The position numbers and the translations under genes are program-made. From NCBI RefSeq assembly GCF_011440305.1, contig NZ_JAAOIW010000002.1, forward strand, positions 302,084 to 366,083: DNA of 64,000 nucleotides. The letters run 5' to 3'. Positions within the stretch are counted from its first letter, which is position 1, and each line of letters starts with the position of its first letter. The notes beneath the pieces are model-generated. The model did no database searches. It had not been told where the DNA came from and saw nothing but the letters and a program-made list of their open reading frames with translations. Below, one piece after another: positions 61,857 through 64,000 of this stretch. This DNA comes from Paenibacillus agricola (GTDB lineage Bacteria; Bacillota; Bacilli; Paenibacillales; NBRC-103111).

Positions 61857-62585
61857 CTACTGGTATTTCAATAGCTGTGACTTCGGTACCTTGCGCAAGA
61901 ATTTGGCCGGAACACCAACCACAAGTTCCTCACTCGCTACATCCTTGGTAACGACGCTACCTGCAGCAACAGCTCCATCTACCTCAATCGTAATACCCGG
62001 AAGCGTTGTCGCATTGGCTCCAATTCTTGCGCCATCCTTCATCGTAATGCCTTTCATGTTTGCAAACCGCTCTCGTGTCCGGCCCATGTAGTTGTCATTG
62101 CTCGTAACTACACCAGGAGCTACGAATACATCATTGCCCAAGCTCGAATAAGCGGTAATGTAGCAGTTCGTCTCCAGCTTGCACTTGCTGCCAACGGTGC
62201 AATCGTTCTCGATAGAAGCGCCTCGCCCAACAATCGTTTTGTCTCCAACCGTTACACGCTCGCGAATGGTTGCCAGGTCGGCGACGAACACGTCCTCGCC
62301 CAGCTTGGCTCCCGCGTAGATGATGGCCGAAGTGCCAACTGTGCTCCCATTGCCAATTTCTGCTGGGGGCTGTTTCGGGCGATCCAGCATCACGGAATTT
62401 TTGGCTCTGGCCGGCTGTTTGCCAATGACTGCATTATCTTGGATCACGACCCGGCTTCCAATGATGGTACCTTCGTAAATAATGACATTGCTGCCGATCC
62501 AGACCTGCTCTCCGAAAACTACACCATCTCGGATCTGGACATTGTTCCCCATCTCCACTGAGGGCTGTTCATTTACATTCAACAA
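61857..62585 (-). CDS. left-handed beta-helix acyltransferase (PglD/WbbJ-like)
   Basis: A 242-residue hexapeptide-repeat protein (LbH fold). The repeats IGSNVIIYEGTIIGSRVVIQ, VGTSAIIYAGAKLGEDVFVA and VGDKTIVGRGASIENDCTVG run through most of the chain, ending with AGSVVTKDVASEELVVGVPAK. Such enzymes acetylate amino sugars with acetyl-CoA. It lies between two sugar transferase genes and near two aminotransferase genes, which fits N-acetylation of a UDP-amino sugar. It begins with TTG behind AAAAGGAG; two adjacent TTG codons leave the start open by one residue. Confidence 0.87.
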   Translation of the reverse strand: MLNVNEQPSVEMGNNVQIRDGVVFGEQVWIGSNVIIYEGTIIGSRVVIQDNAVIGKQPARAKNSVMLDRPKQPPAEIGNGSTVGTSAIIYAGAKLGEDVFVADLATIRERVTVGDKTIVGRGASIENDCTVGSKCKLETNCYITAYSSLGNDVFVAPGVVTSNDNYMGRTRERFANMKGITMKDGARIGANATTLPGITIEVDGAVAAGSVVTKDVASEELVVGVPAKFLRKVPKSQLLKYQ

Positions 62586-62603
62586 GCGAAACCAGCTCCT
62601 TTT

Positions 62604-63209
62604 TCACATAATTTTATGCAGCGTTTGCACAATAATCTCTACATCCTTTTTCAATGAAGCGTTTTGCAAATACAGCAAATTCATGTTCAGCTTATCCGGC
62701 ATAATCCGTTCGATATACAGCTGCTCTGGGTGCTCCGCCGAGCTCAGCAGCGCGTTCTCATCGCTATATTTAATAGAAGCCCAATCGGTGATGCCAGGAC
62801 GTATCGAAAGCACCTCTTTTTGCTGCTCATTGTAATAGTTCACGTAATAGGGCACCTCGGGCCTAGGGCCGACAAAGCTCATTTGTCCACAAAGCACGTT
62901 AATTAGTTGCGGCAGTTCATCGATTTTGTACTTGCGCAGCAGGCGGCCGCTTTTCGTAATTCGCGCATCTTGGCCAACCGTAATTTGCTTGCCCAATTTC
63001 TCCGCACCCACAACCATCGTGCGAAATTTAAGAATAGTAAAGGGCTTCTGCCCTTTGCCGATACGCTGCTGCTTAAAAAAAGTAGGCCCTCGGGAATCCA
63101 GCTTAATCCAGCCGATCACAACGAGGAAGACAGGCAGCAGTGCCAGCAAGCCGAGCAGGGAGAACACAAGATCAAACGACCGCTTCGTGAATAGATAGGT
63201 TTTTTTCAT
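62604..63209 (-). CDS. second undecaprenyl-phosphate sugar-1-phosphate transferase
   Basis: A 201-residue sugar transferase with an N-terminal membrane helix (residues 12-35), KPFTILKFRTMVVGAE, YKIDELPQLINVLCGQMSFVGPRP and RPGITDWASIKYSDEN. It has the same family core as 61166-61792 but differs widely outside it (for example TDWASIKYSDEN in place of TGLAQISGRN), so it is not a recent duplicate. It may start a different glycan or act on a different sugar. It follows the aminotransferase gene by six bases. Confidence 0.88.
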   Translation of the reverse strand: MKKTYLFTKRSFDLVFSLLGLLALLPVFLVVIGWIKLDSRGPTFFKQQRIGKGQKPFTILKFRTMVVGAEKLGKQITVGQDARITKSGRLLRKYKIDELPQLINVLCGQMSFVGPRPEVPYYVNYYNEQQKEVLSIRPGITDWASIKYSDENALLSSAEHPEQLYIERIMPDKLNMNLLYLQNASLKKDVEIIVQTLHKIM

Positions 63210-63215
63210 AAGGCA

Positions 63216-64000
63216 TTACCTTCTGTGGGCGGCAAGTAAGCGGGTCACATGGAAAATCACGTAATTCACTTCTTCCACCGCCATGCCCGGATACAGCGGC
63301 AGCGAAATGGCGGCTTCGTATGCCCGCTTCGTCTCCGGGTAATCCTCCATCGCAAAGCCGAGCCTCCGGTAATAAGGATGATGGGGTACCGGGATAAAAT
63401 GGACGCTGGTGCCAATCCCTGCTTCCTGAAGCTGCTCAATCATTTCAGCACGGGAAATATTCAGCAGCTCTTCCTTCAAGCGGATCACGTATAAATGCCA
63501 GGCGTGGCGGTGCTCACTGGAATCAGCAGGAAGGATCAAGGCTTCATTGCGAGAAAAGGCCGAGTTATACATCGCGGCATACAGCTCGCGCAGCTCCTGC
63601 ATATAGGCAAGCTTGCCCAATTGAACCAAGCCGAGAGCCGCCTGCATATCGGTCATATTGTACTTGAAGCCGGGCTCCTGCACTTCATAGTACCAAGAGC
63701 CTTTTTCCGAATAGCGATTCCATGCATTTTTGTCCATACCATGCAGACTGAGCACCCGAATGCGATCGGCAATTTCTTCATCCTTGCTCGTCACCATCCC
63801 GCCTTCGCCTGTCGTTAAATTTTTGGTTGCGTAGAAGCTGAAGCATGTAACATCGCCGATGCTGCCGATCTTTCGACCCTTATATTCGGTATGTACAGCG
63901 TGGGCGGCGTCCTCGATAATTTTCAACTGATAACGCTCGGCGATTTGCTGGATTTTGTCCATTTCACAAGGCAGACCGGCAAAATGAACGGGGATTATCG
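63216..64000 (-). CDS. DegT/DnrJ/EryC1/StrS aminotransferase (partial, N-terminus outside window)
   Basis: The C-terminal 261 codons of a PLP-dependent sugar aminotransferase. The cofactor Asp is in IIEDAAHAVHTEYKG, and the catalytic Lys in FSFYATKNLTTGEGG. The substrate loop GFKYNMTDMQAALGLVQL and the ending typical of ArnB/PglE-type enzymes (GIGTSVHFIPVPHHPYY) are present. The frame continues to the right edge, and the visible start-like ATG at 63962 is internal. With the sugar transferase six bases downstream it forms an operon. It is the second aminotransferase of the locus. Confidence 0.9.
   Translation of the reverse strand, partial: IIPVHFAGLPCEMDKIQQIAERYQLKIIEDAAHAVHTEYKGRKIGSIGDVTCFSFYATKNLTTGEGGMVTSKDEEIADRIRVLSLHGMDKNAWNRYSEKGSWYYEVQEPGFKYNMTDMQAALGLVQLGKLAYMQELRELYAAMYNSAFSRNEALILPADSSEHRHAWHLYVIRLKEELLNISRAEMIEQLQEAGIGTSVHFIPVPHHPYYRRLGFAMEDYPETKRAYEAAISLPLYPGMAVEEVNYVIFHVTRLLAAHRR

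Overview
The window looks like chromosomal DNA of a low-to-mid GC Gram-positive spore-former of the Paenibacillaceae type. The grounds are strong AAGGAGG-like ribosome binding sites with frequent TTG and GTG starts, a lipoprotein-anchored sugar ABC system without its own ATPase next to a membrane-bound AraC/YesN regulator, an EcsAB transporter, an SLH-domain protein, CcpA-type cre sites, and a B12 operon whose gene order matches my recollection of the Bacillus megaterium anaerobic (cbi) operon. This is inferred from gene content; no rRNA or tRNA gene was seen.

Layout. 1-5.9 kb: an ABC ATPase cut by the window edge, a YitT-type membrane protein coupled to a small coiled-coil protein, a lipoprotein with a Gln/Asp repeat tail, ecsA-ecsB and a membrane-anchored alpha/beta hydrolase. 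6-16.5 kb: lipoate ligase, a Gfo/Idh/MocA dehydrogenase divergent from an AraC regulator, an aas-lplT-like lysophospholipid salvage pair, an MFS exporter, a hydrolase and an SLH protein. 16.8-26.8 kb: two tandem copies (3,847 bp apart) of a binding-protein/permease/permease operon, followed by the gene of a large membrane-bound AraC-type regulator. Both operon promoters carry a cre site against the -10 box, an ATGAGA-N4-TCTCAT inverted repeat, and 21-bp-phased direct repeats that look like AraC-family activator sites. 27-29.8 kb: a bactofilin and an M23 peptidase divergent from a ParM/StbA-type actin. 29.8-33 kb: a DUF457-type membrane protein, an MFS transporter and an aldose epimerase.

33.1-46 kb: one long minus-strand anaerobic cobalamin operon, cbiH60-cbiX-cbiJ-cbiC-cbiD-cbiET-cbiL-cbiF-cbiG-cbiA-nitroreductase. 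A cobalamin riboswitch and an intrinsic terminator lie ahead of its first gene, and a 436-bp block of direct and inverted repeats separates cbiD from cbiET. The set runs from sirohydrochlorin to cobyrinic acid a,c-diamide. The early methyltransferase and the later amidation, loop-assembly and adenosylation genes are not in the window.

46-64 kb: a surface polysaccharide locus in two converging halves. The plus half holds an acyltransferase, a Wzy/WaaL-like polymerase, a GT4, a large membrane-anchored heparinase II/III protein and a five-bladed-propeller glycosidase-like protein. The minus half holds two initiating sugar transferases, a left-handed-helix acyltransferase, two DegT-type sugar aminotransferases (one cut by the right edge), a sugar formyltransferase, a FemAB-like protein, a VanZ-like protein, an acyltransferase, a GT2 and a NodB-type deacetylase. 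It probably makes a polymer containing modified (N-formyl or N-acyl) amino sugars. The most notable signals are the mosaic tandem ABC duplication with its shared regulatory architecture, the actin/bactofilin/M23 module, and the repeat-shaped gene ends in the polysaccharide locus.
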